Shown here: positions 52,117 to 62,446 of the stretch, piece by piece | Numbering within the stretch: position 1 is the first letter of the stretch | Layout: each line of letters opens with the position of its first letter | NCBI GenBank assembly: GCA_964035575.1 | Contig: OZ037888.1 | Location: forward strand, 1,178,001 to 1,242,000 | DNA from: Rhynchopus sp. YZ270_cl-10 | Lineage: Eukaryota > Euglenozoa > Diplonemea > Diplonemida > Diplonemidae | Length of the DNA: 64,000 nt | Direction of reading: 5' to 3' | Made by a program: the position numbers and the translations under genes | The notes under the pieces: generated by a model | Databases searched by the model: none | The model's input: only the letters and a program-made list of their open reading frames with translations | What the model was told of the DNA's origin: nothing

Positions 52117-54087
52117 ATGAAGCTCGCTTTGGTGTGCGTGCTGCACGCTGCACTGAGCATCGCTACGCCGCTGAAGGCACTGCAGGAGGTGGACTGCTCT
52201 GCGACGGGTGGGATTGTCACACTGGAGGTGCGTGCAGGGCGTGTCACTGTGCCTGGTGTGGTGTCGTTCAGTGTGCGTGCGTACCACGTCAACGGGCAGG
52301 ACACGCCGTCAGCGCCGTCGGCTCTGATCAAGATGACGGCTGGCGACGCCTGCGCTGTGCGTGTTGTGAACAACCTTGTCGGGACAGCGTGCAACGGAGA
52401 GCATGCGAACACATACCACTGCCCCGACACAACAACACTGCACACACATGGTTTGCATGTGTCGCCCAACGACGACAACATCGACACCCATGTGGAGCCG
52501 AATGGTGGCGTGCACACCTACACCTACAACATCCCCGAGAACCACCTGATGGGGACGCATTGGTACCACGCACACCACCACGGCAGCACGGCGATGCAGG
52601 TGAGCGGCGGGATGGCAGGTGTCCTCTACGTGATGCCGCACGCCTCGTACACACTGCCCGACGACCTTGCCGCACTCTACGAGGCTGCGGATGCACTGCC
52701 GCCGTTGGTCTTCCACCACCTCCAGATGGACACTGTCTACAGAGACAACCTGTTCAACTTCTACGACTACCCGGAGCTGCTGTCGCAGACGGAGAACAAC
52801 GTGCCTTTAGATTTGGACTGGATTGATGACTCTGTCTCTGGGAAGGACTTCTACACAGTGAACGGGCAGTACAACCCGACGGTAGCGGTGACGGCAGGGA
52901 AGGCTGCCTTGCTGCGCATGGTGCACACAGGACATGCGCGGCACATCAGCCTGTCCCTGGACACACCTGGGTGCACGATGACGCTTCTTGCACGCGACGG
53001 CGTCTTCCACTACACACCGTACCTCGAGATTGACACGATTGCGATGATCCAGGGGACACGTGCCGACGTTGCGCTGCTCTGCCCAGCCTCGCTCGCAGGA
53101 CAGACAATCAACGTCCGCTGCAGCACTGCTGTCGGCATCCAGCCCTCGGTAGCAAACGGGCACGACCAGGGCAGCTTCTTCCAGGTCGAGGTGGTCGCGT
53201 TGTCTGGACAGGCGGTGCCCGCACCAGTGTCGCAGGCACCACTGCCGTCGTATCTGGATACCCTTGCCGACGCACAGTTCAGCAGAGGTGGCCTCAAGAC
53301 CATCAGGGGGGTCGGGTTTTCGAGTGATTTGAACGAAAACTTTGGTGTGAACGGCGCGCCCTTTGCAGGGTTTGCTGAGACGGACCCTGATGTGAAGTAC
53401 CTTGATGAGTTCTGCCTGGGTGACGTGTACCAGACGAAGCTTGGGGGGAACGGTGCGCCGTCAAACCCTGAGGGACCTGCGCTGTCGCCGGTCCCGCCGC
53501 ACCCTTACCACCAGCACATCAACCACTTCCAGATTCAGGACAGCCTGGACCCGTCTGGCACTGTTGTGCGCAGTTTTGAGTGGCGCGACGTGGCACCCGA
53601 GTGGGAGCTCTTCATGCGGTGGCGTCCAGTCGACTTTGTTGGTGATGTGGTTGTGCACTGCCACATCCTGCAGCACGAAGACAGAGGCATGATGGCGCTC
53701 TACAACATCAGAGACTGCGATGCGACTCCAGCACCTGACACAGGTGTACCACCACCTGCCACAAACACACCACCCACAACTGTACCCAAGACAAATAAAG
53801 TCACAGAGATACCACACACAGCTCCACCCGCAACACCTGCACCCGAGACAGGTATACCGCCACCTGCCACAAGCGCACCACCCACGACTGTACCCGATAC
53901 TCATGCACCGATCACAGAGGCACCGCACACAGCTTCACCTGCTTTTGTACCTCCCACAGAGACACCGGCAACAGATGCACCCAGCATCGGTAACGTTCAT
54001 TCTCCTGCCCACAGGTTGGTGCCTCTGTGCACAGAGCTGCTTGCAGCTGCAGTTGCATTTCCCGTGTTTTTCCATTATTTTCTTTGA
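52117..54087 (+). CDS. Secreted or surface multicopper oxidase (laccase-like)
   Basis: Multicopper oxidases oxidise phenols, metals or other donors and reduce oxygen to water. This single-exon gene encodes 656 residues. Residues 1-16 form a signal peptide. Copper-ligand motifs are complete: HTHG (109-112), HWYHAHHHG (148-156), HPYHQH (about 460) and HCHILQHEDRGMM (about 513-525). Together they supply the type 1 and the trinuclear sites. After the enzyme domain, a repetitive stretch of proline, threonine and alanine contains two long direct repeats with variants of GVPPPATNTPPTTVP. It leads to a hydrophobic C-terminus (LLAAAVAFPVFFHYFL) that suggests GPI anchoring or membrane attachment through a mucin-like stalk. 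The start follows a CCCCCCATCCAG acceptor-like site. The substrate cannot be predicted. Confidence 0.9.
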   Translation: MKLALVCVLHAALSIATPLKALQEVDCSATGGIVTLEVRAGRVTVPGVVSFSVRAYHVNGQDTPSAPSALIKMTAGDACAVRVVNNLVGTACNGEHANTYHCPDTTTLHTHGLHVSPNDDNIDTHVEPNGGVHTYTYNIPENHLMGTHWYHAHHHGSTAMQVSGGMAGVLYVMPHASYTLPDDLAALYEAADALPPLVFHHLQMDTVYRDNLFNFYDYPELLSQTENNVPLDLDWIDDSVSGKDFYTVNGQYNPTVAVTAGKAALLRMVHTGHARHISLSLDTPGCTMTLLARDGVFHYTPYLEIDTIAMIQGTRADVALLCPASLAGQTINVRCSTAVGIQPSVANGHDQGSFFQVEVVALSGQAVPAPVSQAPLPSYLDTLADAQFSRGGLKTIRGVGFSSDLNENFGVNGAPFAGFAETDPDVKYLDEFCLGDVYQTKLGGNGAPSNPEGPALSPVPPHPYHQHINHFQIQDSLDPSGTVVRSFEWRDVAPEWELFMRWRPVDFVGDVVVHCHILQHEDRGMMALYNIRDCDATPAPDTGVPPPATNTPPTTVPKTNKVTEIPHTAPPATPAPETGIPPPATSAPPTTVPDTHAPITEAPHTASPAFVPPTETPATDAPSIGNVHSPAHRLVPLCTELLAAAVAFPVFFHYFL

Positions 54088-54423
54088 GATATGTTTCCTC
54101 TTTTTCTTGCTGCCAAAGTGCGAATATTCGTTGAGATTCGCAGTTCCTTCTAGGGATCCCTGGTGATTCTGCAATCACCGGGGTGCACACCCTCAGGGTT
54201 GACGCGTCTCTTGACGTTCCTCTCCCTGAGGAGTGTGTTTCCACAAAAAGGCTGTGGTCCTTCCGATGCACGATCGGCACTCATATTTATTTTAATCTAG
54301 AACACCAACGAATGGGCAAAAAGGCATCAGGTTTGGGATGGAGGCGCTCACAGGATGCGTTGCACTGTGTTCGCTACACTGCTGCCTTACGCCCCCTCCC
54401 TGAGGCGTTGTAACTTTTTCTTC

Positions 54424-54478
54424 AAGATGACTTAACACGAAAGGCTGAGGTCCATCTTATTTGATAATTTCTTTATTT
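54424..54478 (+). repeat. Family B, diverged copy
   Basis: AAGATGACTTAACACGAAAGG, then CTGAGGTCCATCTTATTTG. Confidence 0.5.
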
Positions 54479-54582
54479 TTTCTTGACTACCTTTGCATCA
54501 CAGCTTCACCTTCTGGGTCTTGTGCACAACAATGCCACAGAGTGCAAGATGTGCTGTGTCCTTCTATCAGAACACTCCGAAC

Positions 54583-54628
54583 ATGCGATAGTGTCGTAAG
54601 CGCGAAAGGCTTCGGCTCATCAGCTATC
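54583..54628 (+). repeat. Family B, diverged copy
   Basis: GTCGTAAGCGCGAAAGGC, then TTCGGCTCATCAGCTATC. Confidence 0.4.
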
Positions 54629-54969
54629 TTCCTCCCACAAGGGGATGATGTGTGCCGTCTGTATGTCCTTCCATTCGCTGATGGGTACGCAGAGACTATT
54701 CTGTTGTTTTGTCTTCAGAATATGCCACATGCCCCCGCCCTTACCGAAATGCCAAGTTATCCTTGGCTAGCAAGCTTCCTAGGGTGATAGTGTTCCCGTT
54801 TAGCGTGCTGGCACAACAGATAAACGCTACGACGCTGCTGCCGTGGGATGCATTGCAGCCAAGGAGGTACTATTTTTCCGAATAGTATGGGTGAGGTTGC
54901 TTTTTTGATACGTTTGTTGCTTTTTTTTACGCGATGTGTTTAAAGCAAAACATGAATGCAAGTCTTACT

Positions 54970-55064
54970 CTCAACAGCGTGCAAAGCTGATGCTGTGCGA
55001 TTGTGACGAAGGTGACTTAGCAAGAGGCTGAGTTCCATCTTCCAAACGTATCTATTCTCACTGC
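54970..55064 (+). repeat. 95-base segment shared with 57963, contains a B core
   Basis: CAAAGCTGATGCTGTGCG, ATTGTGACGAAGGTGACTTAG and a TTCCAAACGTATCTATTCTC end. It differs from 57963-58052 by only a few bases and a three-base insertion. It lies about 120 bases before the astacin start. Confidence 0.75.
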
Positions 55065-55181
55065 TCTGTCTACCTTCCCCACCCCTGTGTTTTTGAGAAT
55101 GCAGTGTCACTTCACACCCACCCACCCACCTGCACACAACAGATTCCATAATATTATACACAAGAAGACTGTCACTACAAC

Positions 55182-56770
55182 ATGAAGACATCACCCTTGA
55201 TAGTGCTGAGCATGTGTGCTGCTGTGTCTGCGAGTGGTGGACGTCCCGACTGGGATTACGACTTCAGCATTGTTGAAGGTGACATACAGGTGCCAATTGA
55301 GACTGACCGTGCTGGAAAGGTGCTTGGGGCCACACCGCTGACACGTGCGTCGCAGCTGTTCCCTGTGGGTGAGGCTGTGAACTACGTTGTCGCATCGTCG
55401 CTCAGCTCTTCTGATTCACGTATTGCAAGCGCAGTGCGGGATTGGGAGGCGATGACGTGCTTCCGTTTCAACCAGTGTGCCTCGGACGCATCGTGCCCAC
55501 GTCCGTACATCCGTTTCCAAAATGGAAATGGGTGCAGTTCACCCATCGGTACTCGCTCAGCAGGTGTCAACACCATCAACCTTGCCAGCGGGTGCTCAAC
55601 GGGATCGACAATTCACGAGATCGGTCACTCCCTGGGTCTTTCGCACAGCAGTCGCGGAAGGACAGAGACAACTACGTTACGGTCGACCTCTCACAGGTGC
55701 AGCAGGGCATGGAGAACAACTTCCAAAAGAACGGTGCGAGTGGACGTGACCTGGGCAAGTACGACTACGGGTCGATCATGCACTATGGGGCTAACGGCTT
55801 CAGAATCGGACGTCAGCCAACAATCATCTCGCCACAGCCAATTGGCCAGCGCAACGGGCTGAGTGCAGGCGACGTGGCTGCGATTGAGTTCATGTACAAC
55901 AGCTGCTCGACACGGTTCGCTGCACCCCGCTGCATTGCCTCACAGAGCGAGAGCACTACACTCGTGATCCCTGTGGGTGAGGACTTCAGTGTCGACTTCA
56001 ACGCACTCTACACCACAACACGCTCCATGCGTGTCACGTACCCAAACACAAATGCGCCCAACACACAGCTCCTGACACCTTCCGGGACAACGATCACCGA
56101 CACAGGCTACGCAGGCCTGCGCTACACACCGACACGCAACGACGCGGGCCGCATGTTTGTCTTAGCTGCAACCTTCACAGCATCCGACGGCCCTGCCTCT
56201 GAGTGCCGTGTCAGCGTGCGTGTTGAGGGGGATGTGGTGGGGACAGCAAGCCCGCCTCCCGGGACAGCCCCTCCTCCGAGGACGCCAACCCCGCCGAGCC
56301 CCCCGAGCCCGCCTGTCAGGACACCAACCCCGCCAAGGACGCTTAGCCCCCCGAGAACGTCGAGCCCACCTGTGCGCACACCAAGCCCGCCTGTGAGAAC
56401 ACCTGCGCCACGCACAGTACCCTCTCCGTCGACCTGCAACGGACGAACACTGCAGGTGTCGGACAGCTGCCGCTCCTCGCCAGACTGCTGTGTATCGGGC
56501 ACCACTTGCTACGAGCTGAACTCACGCTCCGCAAGGTGCATGACTGCATGCAGTGCTAGTCGCCGGAGGTCGTGCCGTGTGCTTGGGGGTGGTGCTCCCA
56601 CGACACCTACGACACCAACGACACCAACAACTCCAACAACACCAACAACACCGCCAACACAGTGCAGGAGCAGGCTCCGTGAGTACCGTTCGTGCATGGG
56701 GCAGGAGTCGTGTTGTGCATCTGGACTGAGGTGCGTGGGAAACACATGGTGGAAGTCATGCAGGAAGTAG
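55182..56770 (+). CDS. Secreted astacin metalloprotease with proline-rich stalk (frame interrupted once)
   Basis: Astacins are zinc endopeptidases. A signal peptide (about residues 1-17) is followed by a short propeptide and the catalytic domain, with HEIGHSLGLSH (zinc ligands and catalytic glutamate), then SRKDRDNYVTV and the Met-turn SIMHYG. The reading frame changes once immediately after the zinc motif, at about 55650. The first frame continues to 55862 but loses all similarity; the second carries the rest of the protein to 56770. No intron fits. Either the locus is a pseudogene of recent origin, or this is a sequence error or frameshifting. Beyond the protease lie a beta-rich region, proline/threonine/arginine repeats and two six-cysteine modules (CRSSPDCC...C, then CMGQESCC...C) joined by PTT repeats. 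Both parts keep strong coding character. Confidence 0.75.
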
Positions 56771-57755
56771 GACCCGCCTGTGTGCCATTTACTTCATCAT
56801 TTTATTTTCCAGATATATGGTGGTCACCTCAAGCATGAGTCCAGCCAGTTCATGGTTCAATTTGCCACCCGAAGACTGTTCGCACTTTACTGTCTGCGAG
56901 TCTTGTGTTCTCAATTGGTGCCTTTGAACTTTTTATTGCCAATGATTTCATTTCCCCACCCCGAGCCTTGAACGGATATAATATAATCCAGCAGAACCCC
57001 GTTCACACCTTCATCTTCTATCTTGGTCTTATCACTCCCCCCATTCTCTTTGTTTTATAGAACACCGGCCCAGCCGGTTGTAGCCACACACGAAACAGCA
57101 CACAATACGACACTCCTTGGCTGCTGTGGTTGCGCGGTGAACCGTTGTTCTCCTGCCCGACCACAACAGTTCTTTGTGTCTTGACAACTAGTGTTTGGTG
57201 TGATGTTTTTTTTTTATCAGCGTTGTTTTTTTGTTGTGAATTGAAGAACTGAACAGTACACTATATTGCACTTTCAACGTTGCACATCATTTTTTTTGGG
57301 GGTTTGTACCGCACCCTCTTTCAATTTTGCCTCCCTCCCCCGGGAGTCACTCCTCCCCCCCTTTTTTTTGACACCCCGTTTCATTACAACTGTTTGTTTA
57401 GCCACGAGTTTTTCTTTTTTCTTTTTCCTTTTCTTAAATTCCCAACTCACTCTATCACCATTAGCAAAACACCTTTGTGCGCCATATCTATCCATTACTA
57501 TACAATACTCACTCTCACATTTGGAGTGACGAAGGAGATAAGCGCTGTACAGCAAAGTGTCCACAGCAATGGTGCTCTCTATTATATCTTGCTGTTCCCC
57601 TTTATTACGCCCTTCAGGGCAGTACAGAGCAAGAACCCCCTCGCCCTTAATACTCTCAGTTGTTGATGATATGCCCTGAAAAGCATATTTCCACCTCACT
57701 TTTGTTTTGCCTTTTGATTCTTTTTTTGGCTATTCATGACGAACAAAAAAACTAC

Positions 57756-57812
57756 TTATAGTGGAGTTCATCCTCGGGTGTCTACACTAATACAACCAAG
57801 TTTTCAAAAAAA
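57756..57812 (+). repeat. Family C, copy 4
   Basis: TATAGTGGAGTTCATCCTCG, then TACACTAATACAACCAAG and a TTTTC poly-A tail. This is the best preserved copy. Confidence 0.7.
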
Positions 57813-57962
57813 AAACCCACAAAACAGCCCCACCACTTCATTTTATTTCTGGACTGAGCGTTGCAAAAACGAAAGCAGGCGTTGTCAGTAGACAGGAAGG
57901 GCAATGGGGACGTGGTGTGCGTGGTGTAGTATACGACCAGTGTTTTGTTGAGTGTTTTCACA

Positions 57963-58052
57963 CTCAACAGTGCAAAGCTGATGCTGTGCGATTGTGACGA
58001 AGGTGACTTAGAGGCTGAGTTCTATCTTCCAAACGTATCTATTCTCACCGCT
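57963..58052 (+). repeat. 90-base segment shared with 54970
   Basis: Second copy of the segment near the astacin gene. It lies about 215 bases upstream of the OFD1 start. Confidence 0.75.
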
Positions 58053-58189
58053 GTTCCAGAAAGTACGCGACTATATATTCGTTTGTCTGTAACCCCGTTT
58101 TTTCTACACGATCTTTGCGTCATTGTCTTCCTCAGCAGAAACGTCACGTAGGCGACTGATAGGGTCATCTCACAAACCTTTCTTTTCTC

Positions 58190-58210
58190 CTCTCTCTCTC
58201 TCTCTCTCTC
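58190..58210. repeat. (TC)n pyrimidine tract before OFD1
   Basis: Uninterrupted TC repeat followed by CGACATCACCTTTCAG. It is the clearest polypyrimidine-AG site upstream of a start codon in the window. Confidence 0.7.
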
Positions 58211-58268
58211 GACATCACCTTTCAGAAGGGGGACCCCTTTTATCCCCCCCTCCCCCACACCTAACACA

Positions 58269-61200
58269 ATGAGCACCCAAGAAGCGATGATGCTGGCACA
58301 GGAGAACGCACTGCCTCCTGCACCAGAGGCAGAAGCTGCAGCACCACCTGCCCCTGCCCCTCCTGCCCCTGTACCCGGCGCGTTGCAGGAGATGTCGCTT
58401 GATGACATCAAGACGAAGCTGTACACACGCATGCAAGACAAGGGGAAGTTTGGTGTGCTGAAGGCGGGGGTGCGGAAGATGTTGTTCTCGGACCTCTCAC
58501 AGACTGGGGGGATCTCGCAGAGGACACCGAAGTGCAGCCTTGCACAGCTCGCGCTGAACACAATCTTCCTGGAGTACCTGCAGACGTCGCAGTACCACTT
58601 CACACACTCTGTCTTCGTGTCTGAGTGCAACCTCGGCAACACACCTGAGACAAACAAGCTGACCCTCGAAGACGCACACCTTGTCCTCTCCAACTCAGAC
58701 ACGACACACGAAGCACTGCATCCTCTCCTCAAAGCTATGCAGAAGATACGGCAGGCTGACATGGTATACACAACATAATAAAAATATACATTCTCGAACT
58801 TTTCTACGACGTGACTTTCATTGGACGCATCCTCCCCCCCAAAATATGGGAGTTTCCCACTGTTTTTTCAAACTACACTCCTTCAACTTTCTCTTGACTG
58901 CGTTGCTCACCTTTAGAAACATACTCACCTCACCTATCTCCAACACATCCTTACAGACTTCCGTCTCTTCTCAATGCGGCGAACAGGACGTTCTCCGCTT
59001 GGACCACAAACTGCAGATGATTGACGAGGAATTTAGCACCTTACGCCTTGCGAAGGCTGCGAACGGTCCGTCTGTGGAACAGCGCATACGGACGTACCAG
59101 GAGGACATCGACAGAGAGGCAGAGAAGCGCGTTAAGGAGGAGGTCGACGCGTGGCGGCAGCGCGAGCTCACACGCATGCGCCTGGAGGAGGCGTCGGCGT
59201 ACGAGACCAAGCTGCGGGACCGCCTGCTTGAGGTGGCAGAGAAGGAGCGCCAGGTCAGCCACGACCTGCAAATGGAGAAATACGCTCTGCAAAGTCGCTC
59301 ACGCGAGATGGAGTACCAAAGCGCACAGCTCGAAAAGGAGCGTGCAGACTTCTCCTTGGTCCTAGCCTCACGCGAGGCAAACTTCTCCTCCGTCCAACAA
59401 GAAGTCCTTCAAAAGGACGAAACAATACACAAACTAGAATCCGAACTCCACGCCCTAGTCGCAGAGCTGAAAGCCACGCGCGATGTGTCAAGAGAGCTGC
59501 AGGCAAACCAGAAGACCTACAACGACGAAATCCATAGGGTGCAGCGCGAGAACCAGCGGGAAACGGAGCGGCGGTCCCTGGAGTGGACACGGTATCAGGA
59601 GGAGAAGAACAACATTCTTGCGGAGTACCAGCACAAAATATTGGAGAACGACTTAGTCCTGCAGAACAAGGTGGAGGAGGTGCGGCGTGAGTTCGATGCA
59701 CGCGAGGTGCGCACCAAGCATGAGTACGCCCTCGAGCTGAAGCGTGCGAAGGAAGGCCTCGGTGCAACAGAGGAGTCCATGCGCAAGGAGGTCGAGAAGG
59801 AGGTACGTGCCGCACTGTCGTCGGACATTGCAGAACTGCAAAGGCGGCAGACAGAGTTCTGCAAGGCGATGGTCGAGGCACAAATGGAGTTCGAGGCAAA
59901 GCGAGGGAAAATACGCAAGTATGACACAACTTTCACAATTTTTCCTTGGGGGAAAGGCGAGTATGATGTGGTGATATGATGGGGAGTGCTGTTTTTCTTA
60001 CGTCTTTTTTTTTTGGCTATTCCGTACAGCTTACGAAGGCCTTTTTAAAACATGGGATCATCTTATCTCATTTGTTATTACAGAATGCAGTTTTCTAGCG
60101 ACGACCACACGCCCCCGTCGATACCCCTCAGCACGCGGCGTCGCAGTGCAAAGCGCAAGCCTGACAGCCGTGTTGCTGCAGACGTGCGCAAGCGCCAGCA
60201 GCAAGAGCTGCAGCGGCAGCTTCTCTTTGCGGAGGTGGGTGCGGGAAGCCCTGATGAGGCGACGGACGACTCGCTGCCTACTGTGGATATGCTCAGGGTA
60301 TGTCGCTGTGTACTTTATGTCTTGCAACACATCATCCCTTCACAGGTGGCACGCGAGCAAAGCATGCGCAACTACAAGCTCATGTCGCAACCAGACAGCC
60401 CCACATCCGCGTCTGTTGCGTCAGCAGAGGTGCGTCATATGGACGCTGTAGGGCAGAGCACACTCCCGCAGGACAATGGCCGCTATGTGCCCACGCAGAT
60501 GCGTATGAGGGAGGTGGGGCACAACGAGCAGCAACAGCAGCAGCAACAATACCACCACCAGCAGCAGCAGCAACAGCAACAACAACAACAATACCTGCAA
60601 CAGCAGCATGCTCAACAGCAGTACCAGCAGCAACAAGAGCAGCAACATCACGCCCAACAGCAGTACCAGCAGCAAGAGCATGTCCAGCAGATGCAGCAGC
60701 AGTACCCCAAGGTGGACGCACCACAGCACCCGCAAACAGCGCCCACTGTGCAGCCTGTACCCACTGTGCATTTCACCCCCTTCCCCGCAGCAGCACCGGC
60801 CGAGGAGCATCACAGAGCTGCGGAGCGCGCTGTACGTGCCCCTACACCACCCCTGGTGGACACTGTCCCAACACCAGCACCTGCCGCACCACCAGCAGCA
60901 ACGTCCCACAAGAGCACCCCACCCTCGCCACAGACCCTACCCACCACAATCCCACCTCTACGTGTTGAACGCATTGTCCCCGAAGCTGTTCCTGCACAGC
61001 CCACAGCGACACCTACACCACAACCGCGCACCCCCACTGCAGCCGACCTGCTTGCCTTGGAGGCCACAGTGCTGGGGGAGGTGGCGCCGCACGAGGCTGC
61101 AGCACGCACTGCGCTGGTGGAGACGTTCCGTGTGGAGTGGGGCGACGTTGCGGCTGTGGGCGATGCGATGTTGGGGGTGGTGGCTGTGGAGGAGGGGGTG

Positions 61201-61527
61201 GCACGTGACGGTGTGCATGGTGAGGTGGTGGGGGAGTTGGTGCCGCTACTGTGCGAGGCTGAGGGGCTGGGGCGCAAGGTCATTGACGGTGGTGCGGATG
61301 CTGACTACACGACGCTGGAAGCCGCACAGGCTGAGTCGAAGAGCACGTGGAACAGCCGCCACCTGGAGATGCACCGCAGGACGCAAGAGATCCGTGAGAA
61401 GCGCGAGGCTGCCGAAGCCGCAGAAGCCGCCCGGGCACAGGACATCGCAACCGAAGAGGAGGACGGCTTCGACTCCTACACCACCAGCAGCAGCAACGGC
61501 GGGGATAATATCTTCGGCAGCTTCTAA
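58269..61527 (+). CDS. OFD1: OFD1: centriolar LisH/coiled-coil protein
   Basis: OFD1 sits at the distal end of centrioles and controls their length and distal appendages. Four exons (58269-58763, 58957-59918, 60084-60297, 60346-61527; phases 0, 2, 0) give 950 residues, close to the animal protein. The N-terminal domain (IKTKLYTRMQDKGKFGVLKAGVR, then FLEYLQTSQYHFTHSVFVSE, about 45-125) fits the OFD1 LisH region. After it comes LDHKLQMIDEEFSTLRLAK, and then the coiled coil (about 175-485) beginning with the recognisable EQRIRTYQEDIDREAEKRVKEE. The third and fourth exons add a basic segment, a long glutamine tract broken by tyrosine and histidine (about 625-675), a proline/threonine/alanine-rich stretch, and a final charged helix (RRTQEIREKREAAEAAEAAR). 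Intron 1 contains an F-type repeat. Confidence 0.82.
58781..58850 (+). repeat. Repeat family F, copy 2 (in OFD1 intron 1)
   Basis: ACATTCTCGAACTTTTCTAC, then CTTTCATTGGACGCATCCTC. It corresponds to the segment at 36741. Confidence 0.6.
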
Positions 61528-61590
61528 GCGCAGCTACCAGACGTCCTCTCTGAGCAGTGCTGCTGTGTATTGTTCCAGATGTCTCTGTTC

Positions 61591-61770
61591 AGGTGGCAAA
61601 CGCGTGGATTGGCTGAGGCGCATCTTACAAACATTTCCTTTTCGAGGTAAACCACGAAATGGATGTAGGACTGCATGGTTGGGGGTCCACCCCGGTACAT
61701 CGGTCATTGCACCAAAGTACACTGTGACGAGCGGGCTGTTGTATTTCAAGTCAAGTTTTTTTTTTTTTTG
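61591..61770 (+). repeat. Composite B-A repeat, copy 2
   Basis: The B variant is nearly identical to that at 23261. It is followed here by the long form of A (ACGAAATGGATGTAGGACTG, GGTCCACCCCGG, AAAGTACACTGTGACGAGCGG, GTATTTCAAG). Confidence 0.7.
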
Positions 61771-61979
61771 GTTTTCGTCCAAAAGGGATGTAGTCCCCTA
61801 CCTGACAAGGTCACAGGTCAGAGGATGTGTCAGGGTACACCAAGACGTAGAGGATAGACAGTGGGGTGGGGTGGGGAGTTAGATAGTGCTTTATTGGGTT
61901 GCCAGGTGAGCAAAGTGAGGGCATGTGACACGTCTTGCATGTCTTTTGTTTGTTCCACTTTTCATCTTCAGTAGTCATG

Positions 61980-62030
61980 TGTAAAGGTACACTGTTCACG
62001 AGAGGGCTTTTGTATTTCAAGTCAAAAATT
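61980..62030 (+). repeat. Family A, short copy
   Basis: AAGGTACACTGTTCACGAGA, GGGCTTTTGTATTTCAAG. It lacks the 5' block. Confidence 0.65.
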
Positions 62031-62446
62031 ATTTTTTGTGGAATGCAGTCGTCTGGTCATCTGGTACTTTCAACTTTTTTCATCTTTTAAAAAGCACACA
62101 AATAATTGACGCGAGTTTCGTTATGAAACAGCAGTCGCATAGAAGTAGAAGTAGGAACAAAAAAACTACCCCAAAAAAGCATAAATGAGGGTCACACACA
62201 CAAACTTGGTTTAGATAACCATAGAGGAGAAGTTCTTTCATTTCAAAAAAAAAAAAAAGCTTTGCGCGCCAATCACCTTTTTGTACTTTTATGATGTTCT
62301 CTTGACGTATCGATCATGTCTTTTGGCTTTCGGTGCACACCTTACCTTAGGACCGACTGACCCTAGTCCAAATGCTGTTGACGTGGAAGCCTTCTCCACT
62401 CGGCCTTACACACGTGTCTCCACAGAACAGAGTTACTCCCCTGAAC

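Larger units (their letters stand above)
54088..55181. other. Spacer between the oxidase and the astacin gene
   Basis: Contains diverged B copies at 54424 and 54583 and a 95-base segment (54970-55064) that recurs upstream of OFD1. No gene is visible. Confidence 0.55.
56771..58268. other. Spacer before OFD1
   Basis: T-rich with a C copy (57756), a 90-base duplicate (57963) and a B remnant (about 58147-58185). It ends in a (TC)n tract and TTTCAG (AG at 58224-58225). A 141-codon minus-strand frame at 57274-57699 is not supported by any family. Confidence 0.55.
61528..62446. other. Repeat spacer after OFD1
   Basis: Holds the second composite B-A repeat and a further short A copy. The remainder is A/T-rich. 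CTCCACAG at about 62420-62423 could be an acceptor before the next gene. Confidence 0.5.

Noticed and set aside
57274-57699. A 141-codon minus-strand frame in the spacer before OFD1
   Set aside because: Parts look protein-like, but it has a non-ATG start, ends in a lysine run from homopolymers and matches nothing known to me.
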